Shown here: in pieces, positions 1-11,683 of the stretch
How positions within the stretch are numbered: position 1 is the first letter of the stretch
Layout of the letters: the number at the start of each line of letters is the position of its first letter
Assembly: GCA_029582155.1 (NCBI GenBank)
Contig: CM055895.1
Coordinates: forward strand, 54,378,464-54,442,463
DNA from: Panopea generosa
Lineage: Eukaryota > Mollusca > Bivalvia > Adapedonta > Hiatellidae
Direction: 5' to 3'
Length of the DNA: 64,000 nucleotides
The notes under the pieces: model-generated
The model's database searches: none
What the model was told of the DNA's origin: nothing
Seen by the model: the letters and a program-made list of their open reading frames with translations, nothing else
Translations under genes and position numbers: made by a program

Positions 1-475
1 GGGACCTGTCTGTTCCATCTAGGTGGTTAATGGGTTCACACTTTAACAACACATATTGTTAAAACTTATAGACCAGATAGAGTTGGGAAGGTATGTGATG
101 AGGTAGCTGGGACCTGTCTGTTCCATCTAGGTGGTTAATGGGTTCACACTTTAACAACACATATTGTTAAAACGTATAGACCAGATAGAGTTGGAAAGGT
201 ATGTGATGAGGTAGCTGGGATCGCCTGTTCCACCTAACTTAAATGGGTTCACACTTTAAAAACACATATTTATAAAACTTGCAGACCAGATGGAGGTGGG
301 GAGGTATGTGATGAGGTAATTGGAACCCACCTGATCCATCTAGGTGGTCAGTGGGTACACACTTTAACAACACATAATTATAAAACTTACAGACCAGATG
401 GAGGTGGGGAGGTATGTAAAAGTGTAGCTGGTAACTTGTTCCATCTGTGTTGTTAGTGTGAATACAATATAAAGT
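1..475. repeat. 108-bp tandem repeat, about 4 copies, cut by the window edge
   Basis: The block beginning GGGACCTGTCTGTTCC recurs at 1, 109 and 217, so the period is 108 bp, and a diverged fourth copy starts near 325. Copies share TTCACACTTTAA and GACCAGAT. The array decays after about 440 and probably continues to the left of the window. No coding frame is supported. Confidence 0.85.
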
Positions 476-1606
476 GTGATATTATTACAGTACAAAACTT
501 ATTCTTGGTCCACTTAACATGTTAGTATTTGAAAGATAATATTACCACTAAACTTAAAAATCAGACGGAGATGTGTAGGGATGTGGGCAGTGTTAGTTTG
601 TACATTCTTGAATGTAACATTATTATACAACTTTCAAAATTAATCGTAGTGGGTAAGGGTTACTGGGATATCTTAAAATGGTCAATATTTAATTGACTAA
701 ATGCTTCGGTACTCAAGGTACTAAAATTGTTAAACTCTGACAAGGCTTAAAAGGTTAAATACCCAAAAACTTAAATGTCTGCATGCTATTTTATCAGTGT
801 ATAGTGCACTGGTATATGTTTCAAGCTGGTATAAAAAAGACTGAACTATCAAGATGCTAATTATAAAATATTTATTTTCTTCCTTATCTGCATTCATCAT
901 ATGTATATATCATACATATACATCTCATATATAACACTATAAAATAGATATAAAGACAAAATATACAATATAAAAGTGTAAAACATATTTATATAAAATA
1001 TAATAAATAAGAACAATGACAACGAACCATGACCTTGGTACACTCTCCTTGAAAACTTTGACTACTTTTCTTACTGTTAATGCCAGTATTAACAGCCTAT
1101 GGTGCCATCAACGAAAAATTTTAGCACTTCTGCTTTGACTGCCAATTAGATCTTTCTGTGTTCTTTTATAAATGTTTTATCAACAATGAATGCATGGTCC
1201 AGTTATTAATGAGAATAAATGTATAACAAGACCATTTCTGTAAACATTAAGTTAGGTCTTAGCTAGACATGCGAAAGAACAAACATAATGCACAATAATT
1301 AAAATTTGCCTCTCATTTACATAATTGTGAGTGACTTTTGAAATAATGAATGACATTGGATCGTGGGATATAAGGGAGGCAAATGGAATAGCATTTCTGC
1401 CAGCATTATGAAATATAGAAGATGGCTCTGCATTCTAAATTTACCAATACATTAACAGTTCTGTGTTTCTGAGCACTTTGGGGTGGTATGTCAGTGAGAA
1501 ATATACATTGGACTATTGTGAGTTATTTTCAGTGAATAACCCAATGAAGGTTATTTACTGATATAAGAAATATCATCAGAATATATGTTAAATCACATTA
1601 CATGTA
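476..1606. other. AT-rich stretch with no recognised feature
   Basis: No credible ORF, splice-bounded exon or clear repeat boundary is seen. Short AT-rich runs occur near 870-1010. Confidence 0.5.
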
Positions 1607-1610
1607 TTAT

Positions 1611-1820
1611 CCCTTTACTCCATAGATACGCATTTTCCCACACCTATCACAGAAGGCCTTTGAAAACCGTGCAGGAAGAGTTCAGATTGCTTGTAACGAG
1701 CAATCTGAACACTTCCTGCACTGTTTTCCACTCTGTCAGTTAATATAAACATAATTCACCCAATAATTAAAAAGCTTTCTATATCAGAGGTGTCCAAATG
1801 CGTCTGTATGAAGTAAAGGG
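1611..1820. mobile_element. MITE copy 1, piggyBac-like ends
   Basis: The 210-bp element starts CCCTTTACT and ends AGTAAAGGG, which are inverted ends. It is followed by TTAA at 1821-1824 and preceded by TTAT (a degraded TTAA). Inside is a near-perfect inverted repeat around TTACGAG-like sequence at about 1684-1713. Two further copies lie at 57087-57563 and 58447-58633. TTAA targets with C-C-C...G-G-G ends are typical of piggyBac-derived MITEs. There is no transposase. Confidence 0.75.
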
Positions 1821-2009
1821 TTAACATATTCCTTTTCTTTGTCTATTTTAAGTAGACTAAACTAGTGAACATTCAGAACATTCACCTCAAATGAATCCCA
1901 GATATCCATTTGTTACATAAAAAATACTTTTCCCTTCCATTTTCCTATTTTAAGTAACAGTGACTGTGAATATAAGAACATTCAACAGTTCCTGACGTCC
2001 TTTTGGTTC

Positions 2010-2175
2010 ATGAAGAATGGTGTGTACCAACACATTATTCACCGCCAACAGGAAGGAAGATTCCAGGTTCACTCTATTTGTAAAAAAACAACAAATTAAT
2101 AAACAGATTAAAAACTATCAACAAATGAATATGCAGAATGCCCCTAGAACCTTGATACCTGTAGAACTGAAGAGT
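2010..2175 (+). repeat. Dispersed repeat E, copy 1
   Basis: This shares the block TACCAACACATTAT, GGAAGATTCCAGGTTCACTC and, further on, AACAAATGAATATGCAGAAT with 29675-29826, and in diverged form with 27718-27850. A 73-codon ORF over it is only a consequence of the repeat. Its class is unknown. Confidence 0.7.
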
Positions 2176-2282
2176 TTCAGCAAATTCTATCATATTACTC
2201 AAATTGTTGCTTCTTACGACATACATGAGCCACAGTGATCCTTTTCAAGCCGTCACTCATATGACTCCTTGGAACCACACAG

Positions 2283-2400
2283 GGGTTGGTTAATTAACCA
2301 CAATAATGAACTGGACAAAAAATGATAAAATGAACATGACACCCATTTGGAGGATTCCTAACCCTCTGCAGAGATCAACAGTGATTCTATACTTAACCAG
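2283..2400 (+). repeat. Dispersed repeat F, copy 1
   Basis: CACAATAATGAAC, ATGATAAAATG and TTTGGAGGATTCCTA recur in the same order at 6197-6310, so this is one of two diverged copies of an unnamed interspersed repeat. Confidence 0.6.
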
Positions 2401-3620
2401 AACCACACGGGCTAGCCTCAAAATTAATATATTATAATTATTAATGAGCTATAGTTACATGTATATATATCTATTAAGACACATTTATAAATATAATATG
2501 ATAATTAACTTAAATACTGCATAAATATTTTAACAATATGACACATGATAGTAACAGTGACCTAAAATTGACCTTCAGTTCCAGACTTTCTTTATATAAT
2601 ATCCATTGAAACAGCATCAAGATATCTCACAACGAACTTAGTTTTTGAGTAGAAACAATAACTACTTTTCTTAATGTTTTAATCTTGACCTTTAGCAGAA
2701 TGACCTAAGAACTCAATGCATTACACATTTGTTTGGTGTATCAAAACTATTCACTTACAAAATTTCATCAGTTATTGAGCGAACACATAGTAACGGATAT
2801 ATTTAAATAACTGTGACCTTAACCTTTCAATGAGAGACCTAAAAAGTAAAATAAAATAAGATAAGATACTGAAGGGACTTTATTTAAAGAGAGTAAAACA
2901 CATTTAGTTAAAAACTAATCTTCCATGTGGCTCTCTATTAACTATTGCACATTTTATATTATCACTAATAAATAAAAATAATTATACAAGCAAGTCATCA
3001 AAGGCATTAAATACAATGTCGTGTATGTTATTTTTTCTCACAATGCTAAAGACAGAACATTATTTACATAATTAAACAAATGAAATTGTGATATTCGTTA
3101 CCTGTCACAATGCTGTAACAGCTTATAACAATTATAATATATGTAGGAAAAAGATCAAAATTGTCAAAATTAAAAATTCATAGTTTTCATCCATTTGATC
3201 AAATTGCTTTGAAACACATTATTGTAATTGTTTCTTTTAATATGTGATGGCAAGTTGTTCCAAATTATTTGCCAAAAGTATGTCAAACTTTGTTTAAATA
3301 TCTCCTTCTTTGATTTGGGTAACATGAAATTGTATGAAGTAATTGACCATGTTACAGGTGCATTTTCATTTATTTATCTAAAGTGTAACAATCAATTCTT
3401 TGATATACAACAGAGTAATTGATTTTGATATTTTGATAAGCAAGCCCAATCTTTTGTTTTTTCGGAAGTATCTGTTATGAAAAAATCATTATAATGCCAA
3501 TGTGTGTGTATCACGAAGGGAAACAAGCCAGTTTGAATTATTGCTATAGATGGTAAAATGAGTTATTTCCCTTCGTAAATCTTTTTTTTTCAAAAATTAC
3601 AATTTGCCCAACTTACTTTT
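2401..3620. other. AT-rich stretch with no gene
   Basis: Only short frames without splice context are present, such as one at 3228-3422. I see no RNA gene or array. Confidence 0.5.
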
Positions 3621-3624
3621 CAAA

Positions 3625-3955
3625 ATGTGTTGTTGTTGTTGTTGTTGTTGTATGGTGTTTAGCGTCGCTTTCAACAATTTTTCAGTCATATCGCAACGGT
3701 ATTGAAACAGTATTCTGAGCGCTGTCACACTGGAATATCATGCCGCAGACACATGGTATGATACCCCACCCAGTCACATTATACTGACACTGAGCCGACC
3801 AGACCTAGAATTCTTCTTTAATTGCTGAGCGTCAAGCGAGGAAGCTTCTAGTACCATTTTTAAAGTCTTTGGTATGACCCGGCCTGGGATCGAACCCACG
3901 ACCTTCCGCATGTGAGGCGGACGCTCTACCACTAGACCTCGCCACGGTCCTCAAA
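3625..3955 (-). mobile_element. SINE-D, tRNA-derived, minus orientation
   Basis: Read on the minus strand, the head at 3955-3870 has an A-box-like TGGCGAGGTCTAGTGGTAG and a B box GGGTTCGATCCC. Between them a CCGC/GCGG stem encloses a 7-base loop CTCACAT, giving a CAC (valine-like) anticodon. The body ends in a (TTG)n tail, seen as TGTTGTTG at 3631-3650. A diverged partial copy lies at 25553-25790. It has no coding capacity, as usual for a SINE. Confidence 0.8.
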
Positions 3956-4119
3956 ATGTGACAGGTTACATAATTTTATGGCATATTCAGTTTTATTAGT
4001 AGAAGCAGACCTTTTCCTTTAAAACACACTTAAATATTCAGATTGGCTATTTAAATGATCTGATCTTAGTATTTCTAGTGATTTCAAACCAAGATTTTGA
4101 TTCAGGACATATAAAAAAA

Positions 4120-4262
4120 AAGAAATCCTAGATTGGATTTCAAACCAACCCTAAATCTTGGATTTCAAACCAACCCTAGATTTTCTTCAGGATATCTTGG
4201 ATTTCAAACCAACCCTAGATCTTGGATTTCAAATCAACCCTAAATTGTATTTCAAACCATTT
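4120..4262. repeat. Short tandem repeat of about 30 bp, ~4-5 units
   Basis: The phrase TTGGATTTCAAACCAACCCTA repeats between 4134 and 4245 with spacer differences (CCTAGATC, CCTAAATC). It is locally degenerate. Confidence 0.7.
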
Positions 4263-4386
4263 TCCAATATACAGACTGAAAATCTACAGAACATAACAAA
4301 TGCACAATGAAGCTATAACATTTTTGCAAACAGAGTTTTAGCAAATTCTATACAATACTTAATTTTGTTGTCTCTTAAAGCCCCAA

Positions 4387-4408
4387 CATCCGATCCGACT
4401 ATCGGATG
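4387..4408. other. Small hairpin
   Basis: CATCCGA and TCGGATG form perfect 7-base arms around an 8-base loop in otherwise AT-rich DNA. No function can be assigned. Confidence 0.35.
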
Positions 4409-4409
4409 T

Positions 4410-5439
4410 AAATTAGTTACTCTACAGGGCGTGTTTTATCAACTGGGAGTGTATAATATGGTCTAAAATAGGACAGTAATAATAGCAGACAGCAACATGT
4501 TTGTAAAACAATGCAGAAGGTTTACATTGCAATTGATTCAGGAATGTTGACTCTGGGGTCAATATCAATCCGGCTTTAGCATTAGGGACTACAGGGTCTT
4601 TAATTAATCATTATCAGGTAATTACTATTTTTATCAACACTATTAAGTGATTAATTAATGCTGTTGATTGATATCAAAGTAATAATGTATACGAACATAT
4701 GCGTCTTTATATTTTAAAACACAATTCAAGCATTATTATCAGTCTAACAATCATGCCCAATATCCCTATATTCAAGTTGGTTTAGCCCATTATGAATCAT
4801 TTAGTACATTTTGGAGGGAAATTGAAATACATAGATATAAATATTAAGAATGTTACATGTATGTGCTGAGAATTTTGCCACTTTAAGTGATGGAAAATCA
4901 GAACTTGCAATTATATTCATACTGGGATTTTATTTTAATATTGGGATGTTATTGAGAAAAAAGTAATACTCAAAACTTGGTTGAATATATTAGGAATAAG
5001 ACTTTAATTAATGTTGATGTGATTAAAAATTGCAAAAGGTGTCTTTCTTTTCAACACAATACCTCAAATCATACCTTGGATACAAGTTGTGTGATAGAAA
5101 TTGTGCTAATAATAAACTTTAATTAATGTTGGTGTTTTATCATACATGTGTATCATCTGTAAATTATAAATTGTGGTGGCTATGAACAATGTCAAGGCTA
5201 TGCATTTAAAAAACAAAATAAAAAGAGAAAAAATCAATAAAAAATTATTCCTGTCATAACAATAATTATAATACACGGAGGGAGAGAAAACACTTGAACT
5301 ACATTAAAACAGAAATGATGATGAATCAATCAGTTGTAATTGAGAATTTACGGATAATTAATTAAGAAAAAGTCAAGAAATTGTTTTTGATTTGGTAATG
5401 TTTAAGTCACTTTCAAAAGCCTTCATTTGACAAATGCCT

Positions 5440-5444
<5 letters not shown>
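4410..5444. other. AT-rich stretch with no recognised feature
   Basis: No exon, ORF or repeat with clear edges is seen. Confidence 0.45.

Positions 5445-5481
<37 letters not shown>
5445..5481. repeat. (TA)n microsatellite
   Basis: This is an almost pure alternating TA run of about 36 bases. Confidence 0.9.
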
Positions 5482-5483
<2 letters not shown>

Positions 5484-5887
5484 TAATTCCTAGTGAAAAT
5501 ACTATGTTTAGTTTGAATCAAAAACTATCATTTCTGTTTGATGTGATATAATACACATGTAAAATTATTCATTCACGTGGCACCAAAATTGGATCTTTTT
5601 TAATAAATATTGTTTAAACTAAAGTAAAGAAAAGGAAAAATTATATAATCAATTAAATATGGCGATATATATACTGTTGGTGATTAAACAAAAGGATAAT
5701 ACAAGAAATCATTTAAAAGTTTGGAAAGTCTTGCATGATTCGTAGTTTGTATTTAACTGTTATATCTTAAATATAGCCATGTGAGCTAAAGCATGCCAGT
5801 TTGTTTACATACATTGGTCACATGACATATATTGACTAGTTTGCTCCTCCCCCAAAATTCAAACTTCTGTGTAACTGATTATCTATT

Positions 5888-5926
5888 CAGAGACATAATA
5901 CAATAATATAATGTATTATGTCTCTG
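5888..5926. other. Perfect 14-bp inverted repeat (hairpin)
   Basis: CAGAGACATAATAC at 5888-5901 pairs perfectly with GTATTATGTCTCTG at 5913-5926 across an 11-base AT-rich loop. It could be a remnant of a foldback element or a DNA hairpin. There is no terminator context in this eukaryotic setting. Confidence 0.6.
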
Positions 5927-6196
5927 ATCTGTTGAAAGCAATAAGTTTAAATTATTGCAGACATAATTCTGAAAATTTCAGAACCTGTGAATAATATTAA
6001 GACTATTTTGCATGACAAATTTCAAATTTTTCAATCCATGAGTTCATTTTAGATTTAAAAATTACTCTCCCACATCTATATGTGTTTTGGAAAACAAGGG
6101 AAAACACTCCCACTGCAATTACCTCCCTTTTATACACAAGTTGGGCTTTTAAGACAAGCTACAGTAGTTCTTGCCATCCCTCATGTACTGCATATG

Positions 6197-6310
6197 GATT
6201 GATAATTTGATCACAATAATGAACATGACAAAAATATGATAAAATGGATATGACACTTATTTGGAGGATTCCTACCCTCTATTGAAATCTACAGTGGTCA
6301 TGAAACATTT
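6197..6310 (+). repeat. Dispersed repeat F, copy 2
   Basis: Diverged copy of 2283-2400, sharing CACAATAATGAAC, TGATAAAATG and TTTGGAGGATTCCTA in the same order. Confidence 0.6.
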
Positions 6311-7600
6311 AAATATCAAATGGTTTTGTTTTATTTTACATTTAACAGACACAGTTTCAATAGTAAAACTGTATAAATATATAAAAAAAATCTCTTAGTC
6401 TTCATCAGCAAGTTTATTGCACTGAATTTTACAAGACCACAGAAGTAACGTAATATCACACTATATTTGGCACGCACCCGTCATTAAGTTGTTTGGCATG
6501 TTATTCCTTAGTGATGATTTCATATTGTCAAAACGTTTTTCTTCAATGAATTCTCTACAATTTTGCAGTTAATATCATTGCCATGGTGATGCTCCAGGTC
6601 CTTGACTTATATGTATATATAATATGTGTTAATGTATAACGGCACTGGAAATCACCTACAGCGACGGGTGCCCCAAACTGTGACCTTGTTCTGAGCGATG
6701 TCATTTTACTAATGGGTTTTGACTACTTACAGTTTTAGCCAAACAGTATAGATTTAAAGACAATTGCTATAGTTTTTGTCACATTTTCCTATGGTTTGAA
6801 TTTCATGAAACTTCCCAGTATTTTATGTTAATTTTTATGTAATTTTTAGTTTAATGTATGTTCATGCAACATCAGAAATAAAAAACACATGTTACTGTAC
6901 AGATGTTTTGGAATTACCTCCTCATAAACATACCTATCCTTGACAGTTGGCTAAATAATGTAAATTTAGATTTAACAAGCAATGTAAAAAAAATATGCAT
7001 GCATATAATAACTATTTTCATGGAAATGGTAATTATAAGCTTGAATTTAACTGTTTAGGGTTTTTAAAAACAAAATCATTTTGGCAGAGTGTCAATTGTT
7101 TTTCAATTTTGTAATAAAAATATAGCATTTTTTTTAATATTTTGATATAGTGTATGGATAAATTTTGCTTAAAACCACACAAAATACTCTCTGATATCTA
7201 TTCTAATGACAATCAAAATAAAAAATACATTTTACCGGTAAATATGAGAAAAAAGTAGCTCTTTAATTATGACATTGTTAAATTAACTGCAGTTGCAAAA
7301 TTAACGTTTTTATACTAATGGAGCATATTTGTATAAATATTAAGATTTCTATTATATTTCATATTCAGGTTAAATTGCTATAAACAATAATTTTATACCA
7401 GTATGCATATTTCATCGATTGAACTGAATATAAGCAATCAATTTTTGACGTATCTGTAAATGAATGTGCTATCCGAAATAGGATAAGTTGTAGTATAGTA
7501 GTATGAAGCTAATCTGGTAGGTCTTGACAAAATTTCTTCCCTTTGTACACAGAGTTGGTGTGCATGAAAAACTATAGCAATCGTCATTAATACTACGTTG
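6311..7600. other. AT-rich stretch with no recognised feature
   Basis: No gene-like signal is visible. Frames are short and full of stops. Confidence 0.45.
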
Positions 7601-7604
7601 AGCC

Positions 7605-8240
7605 ACACATTTCTATAATAAATAATTTTTGTGGAAGCACACATCCCAGTAATTAATAGTTGTTGTGGAAGCACACATCCCAGTAATAAATAATTATTGT
7701 GGAGGCAAACATCCCTATAATAAATAATTATTGAGAAGGCACACATCCCTATAATAAATGATTTATGTGGAGGCATGCATCTCTATAATAAATCATTATA
7801 GTGGAGGCACACATCACTATAATAAATTATTAATGTGGAGGCATGCATCCCTTTAATAAATAATTATTGTGGAGGCACACATCCCTATAATAAATGATTA
7901 ATGTGGAGGCATGCATCCCTTTAATAAATAATTATTGTGGAGGCACACATCCCTATAATAAATGATTAATGTGGAGGCATGCATCCCTTTAATAAATAAT
8001 TATAGTGGAGACATGGAGACACACATCCCTATAATAAATTATTATAGTGGAGGCACACATCCCTATAATAAATAACAATTGTGGAGGCACACATCCCTAT
8101 AATAAATAATTATAGTGGAGGCAAACATCACTATAATAAATAATTAATGTGAAGGCATATATCCCTATAATAAATAAGTACTGTGGAGGCACATATCCCC
8201 ATATCAAATAATACTTAAGTGGGACCCAACTCCCTATAAA
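7605..8240. repeat. 34-bp minisatellite, about 18 copies
   Basis: The unit, seen as GTGGAGGCACACATCCCTAT followed by AATAAATAATTATT, recurs every ~34 bp. Two subtypes (GCACACAT/ccctata and GCATGCAT/cccttta) alternate between 7820 and 8000, giving a 68-bp dimer period. A 112-codon minus-strand frame across the left part is a by-product of the repeat. Confidence 0.85.
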
Positions 8241-8519
8241 TAATTATTTGCACATAAATTCTCCGAGCCTGTTTATTACTAGGAAAGTTATTGGGTTTCC
8301 CATATAAACAATAAATAACTGTTCTATGATATGAGTTCCTTGTGAAGGATAGGAAGCTGCAGTAAATATTAAAATAACAATCAGACATTATGTACCTCCT
8401 TACAAGTTCATTGCTACCATTCGTTCATTTTTAATTTCATAAAAAAAGAATCCATATTGGCACACTTTGCAGCTCGAACACAAGTGTTTCTGTATTGAAT
8501 ACAATTCTAAAGTCATGTA

Positions 8520-9340
8520 CGAGGGGTTATCCGGAAGTTCGTGGACAAATTAAATAAAATCCATATTCATCGCTATATTTTACACAACTTAAGTATTGGT
8601 GTATTTGTTATCGATGTACAATATTTTAACGCATTTGTTATGTTAACAATAATGTTATGGTCTCTATAGCAACATGCATTCATGTTTAGTGCCGCAGCTC
8701 AAAATGTTGAACAATTTGACAGATAAATATGTGAAAAATAATAATGATTTCCCTGTAAAACTTGTGGTAAATCATATATTATTGAGGACACGTCATAAAT
8801 GTTTACATTGGTCATTCCAGTTATAGTATGGTGCGCAAGCCTTGACAGTGTTAACAAACTTACATAAAAAAAGGGAAACTTGTTCATAAGCAAATCTTCC
8901 GTCTGATGAAATACAGTTTTGTGTCAATATTAGCAAAACACTGATCCAGGCGAAATATATGCTTAGTAAAGCTCAGAGAAAGTTATTTGTAGTGTGTTTT
9001 GTAGTACATTAATGGCACAAACGATACAATGAGGAAAGAGGAACAATAATGGATGGTAACATGTGTGGTCACCCTGAGTAAAAATTGTTTCAACGTCACA
9101 TCAACGTGGTAAAATGTACCTCAATAAGGATCAACGCAATACAATTCATGAACTATGCTGTGAACTAAGTATAGGTTACGGTACAGTGCACATGGTAATT
9201 AAGAATGAATAACATGCAAGTCCTTAGAGTGATCACAGGGGTCCCTCTATTGCTAAAAAGTATGAGTGAAGCGACGAGCAAGAGTAGAAAAATAACTTGT
9301 GAAATAAATTGGCGTCCACAAACTTCTGGATAACCCCTCG
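8520..9340 (+). mobile_element. Defective mariner-type DNA transposon
   Basis: Terminal inverted repeats begin CGAGGGGTTATCC at both ends (27 bp, 2 mismatches), and TA lies directly outside each end (8518-8519 and 9341-9342), the standard Tc1/mariner target duplication. A transposase fossil on the plus strand includes a W-H-K-R-Y-N-E-E-R-like stretch near 9020 and a helix-turn-helix around 9129-9209 (TIHEL...IGYGTVH). The frame has stops, and the DDD catalytic part is missing, so the 821-bp element is dead and internally deleted. Confidence 0.85.
9129..9212 (+). pseudogene. Mariner transposase helix-turn-helix remnant
   Basis: The frame starting at 9129 reads through TIHEL and LSIGYGTVHMV, the second DNA-binding helix-turn-helix of mariner transposases, then hits TAA at 9210. 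Upstream frames are broken, and sequence soon passes to the right end of the element. It is not functional. Confidence 0.75.
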
Positions 9341-9400
9341 TATGTTTCAACTATAACATCCACAACTTGATGCCAGTAGCCTCATTTTATGTTTTCACAT

Positions 9401-9406
9401 TTTAAT
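9401..9406 (-). promoter_or_regulatory. Candidate polyadenylation signal ATTAAA
   Basis: Read on the minus strand, ATTAAA lies 82 bases beyond the TAA stop at 9488 of the minus-strand gene and before the mariner element. It is the nearest signal to the stop, but cleavage-site evidence is not visible. Confidence 0.35.
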
Positions 9407-9487
9407 AAACATTTAACTGTAAGAAGTTCATGGATACTTGTCTTGAGAAGTCACTTTAATTTTCATTTTCCACAGCTTCAGGTTCTA

Positions 9488-9582
9488 TTAATGTCTCCAG
9501 CCGACTGCATGTCCATCTGACATCTGTGGCTCGAGGAAACCACGGAATGATTTACCATCAGCCGTCCATCTGGCACCATAAC
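9488..9582 (-). CDS. Last exon of the minus-strand conserved gene
   Basis: The exon follows an acceptor (AAATCAG) and reads, after two bases completing a Gly codon, YGARWTADGKSFRGFLEP and ends VGWRH then TAA. The GYGARW...FxGFLEP pattern is one I associate with the C-terminus of a conserved eukaryotic protein family, but I cannot recall its name. The phase agrees with the upstream exon at 10380-10416. With the other six joined exons it gives a ~198-residue C-terminal part of the protein; no catalytic motif is recognised. Confidence 0.88.
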
Positions 9583-9982
9583 CTGATTTATGGAAACAAA
9601 CAGTTTTATAGCTTTCAAATATTCCAAAATCTATACCAATACATGTAAAACTACACTAGGGTCTAGATATTACCATCTTCACATACCCATGTGTAATCTA
9701 TGGAGAGTATAGGAATTGTCACTTGGGGGTATCCTACAATGAATATTTCATAGTTCGATATAAAGCTCAATATATTTCTATGGCTCAGAATTTAAAATTG
9801 ATATTTTCAACCAGATTTATTGAAAACTCTTGTTGTAACAATCGATGAATCATATAGTGATTTTTGATAACAATTTTGTTTTCAGTCTTTAAATTTAATC
9901 CCTAGGTTTAATGTTTATGATAGTAATGCCATTTGCAAACAATGTACATGGACATCAGAGAATTTAAACCTATTTGTTTTAA

Positions 9983-10170
9983 TTTGATTGTGAAACAAGT
10001 TACCAGAACTTAGACAAATCATGCTTGAAGTCTTCCTTGGTAGAACCAGTACTAAGCATATACGGAAACAGTATCTTACTCAAAGACACCACACATAGCC
10101 GTGGTGGAGGATCAAACCCACGACCCTCCGATGATGCGTTCTGTGCTTAACCACTAAACCACGCGCTCCA
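9983..10170 (-). mobile_element. SINE-C copy, minus orientation
   Basis: On the minus strand it has a tRNA-like head (GAGCGCGTGGTTTAGTGGTT, B box GGGTTTGATCC), then the family's GTGTCTTTGAG, ATGCTTAGTACTGGTTCTAC and AAGCATGATTTGTCTAAG. The same order is found at 27065-27260, 28410-28605 and 60205-60385. It lies in the intron between the last two exons of the minus-strand gene. Confidence 0.75.
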
Positions 10171-10379
10171 TCAGATTGAAAGTAACTCAACTGATACATC
10201 ATAAAGACCCTTACCTAATTGTACTATGGTTGAAAAAATGCCTACAATAGAAACTATTCAACATTTTCTTTTACAAAATAAGTTCCATCAATATAACTAC
10301 ATTTGCTGTATACTGTTTATCTTTTAAATGAAAAGAATTTTACTGAAAATTGAAAAAAAAATGACTTCATACTGCTTAC

Positions 10380-10416
10380 CTTCCCCACTTCTAGCCTCGA
10401 TAACATATACCTCTTG
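10380..10416 (-). CDS. Penultimate exon (37 bp) of the minus-strand conserved gene
   Basis: Minus-strand acceptor TTTTTACAG precedes QEVYVIEARSGE, and donor GTAAGC follows. It starts in phase 0 and ends with one base, matching both neighbours. It is a microexon linking the exon ending IHWLP to the one starting YGARW. Confidence 0.85.
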
Positions 10417-10754
10417 CTGTAAAAATAAATAAAGGACATAATTATATTGATTTTATAAATGTATGAAAGAAACCACTTTAGGGGACATGTTCATTTGTTT
10501 TTGTTTTTTTCTGAAACCAAGGTAACAAATTGTTCACTTATATCACAATATCATTGAATTAGTTATCTTGCAATCCTATAAAATTACAAATTTTAAAGCA
10601 GTTTTGAAAATATAAAAATAATTAGATTTGTAAGTGTTTTACCAATTAAATAATAAAGTGTACAAAATTAATAAAAATTTTTTTAGCTACCATAAGGTGG
10701 CCCATTTATTACACAGTAATGGGTCTGCAGGGGTCAGGGCCATTGAATTACAAT

Positions 10755-10990
10755 GAATTTGGTTGAAAATTTAGTATCATTTTATGCCATCAAGGACTTA
10801 CATATCCTGGAAGGTTAACCAGTACTCAAGTACACCGGCCTCTGCAAGTAATTAATAAATTTGCCACTTGAATGAGCAGTGAGAGATGAATGACAATATT
10901 ATGCAAAGTCATATATCAAATTAAACCGAGAGCTTGATAGTCAGACACACTACCAAATGAGCAAACAGACCCGGACTGATCTCCTGTTGG
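10755..10990 (-). mobile_element. SINE-B copy, minus orientation, decayed
   Basis: Contains the family landmarks (minus-strand view) CTTGAGTACTGGTTAACCTTC, TTCAAGTGGCAAA and GATTGATAT-like sequence, and a worn tRNA head ending near 10990. Better copies are at 33995-34280 and 56018-56320. Confidence 0.65.
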
Positions 10991-11516
10991 ACATATATGT
11001 TCTCCTGTTGGACTTATATGTTCTCATAAATAACCGGTCAAAATTGAGTTACCAGTAAATGTTGGTGAAGCATAAGCAAGAGGTTTGTGTGTGTGTGTGA
11101 GTGGGGGGATGCTATAGACCTTTACATTGTCTTTAGTTCTGAAAGTGAAAGGTGCTAACAAAAATGAAGAAATATTTCAATAAACGACGCCCTACCGGTC
11201 TCCGCAATGTGCATTTCTAGCACGACAATGCTTCATCACACAAAGTCAATATTGTAACAAGTTATGATTTATTTAAAACAGGAAAATGTAGTTGTGCTTC
11301 CCAAACCAACATATTATCCTAACCAAGTTCCTTGTGACTTCGTTTTGTTCCGTAGACATAAATTGTAGACTTAAACCTGCCTAGATGAAAATTTATGCAA
11401 CGGAAACATCTTGGATCTTTAATATTCCAGTGTTAGCTGCATAGTATACCCAGAAAAGGTTATGAAAAAGCATTCAAAGATAGGATTAAGAGATAGAAGT
11501 TGTACATGTCAGTTGA

Positions 11517-11533
11517 GGGGGGGGGGGGGGGGG
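11517..11533. repeat. Poly-G run (17 G)
   Basis: Seventeen consecutive G on the plus strand, C on the transcribed sense of the minus-strand gene. It is a possible site of sequencing or length error. Confidence 0.9.
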
Positions 11534-11683
11534 AATGTTTTGATGGAATCAAAGCAAAATTTCATTGAAAGTCGCTGTATATTTTTGAATTATGTCCAGT
11601 TGCATTCATACTTGATTGCACTACATATATGTTTGTAAAATGTAAAATATAATATAATAATACAATCATGTAATACATGTGTG

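Noticed and set aside
7438..7776. 112-codon minus-strand frame
   Set aside because: Lies over the 34-bp array and its repeats follow the array period.
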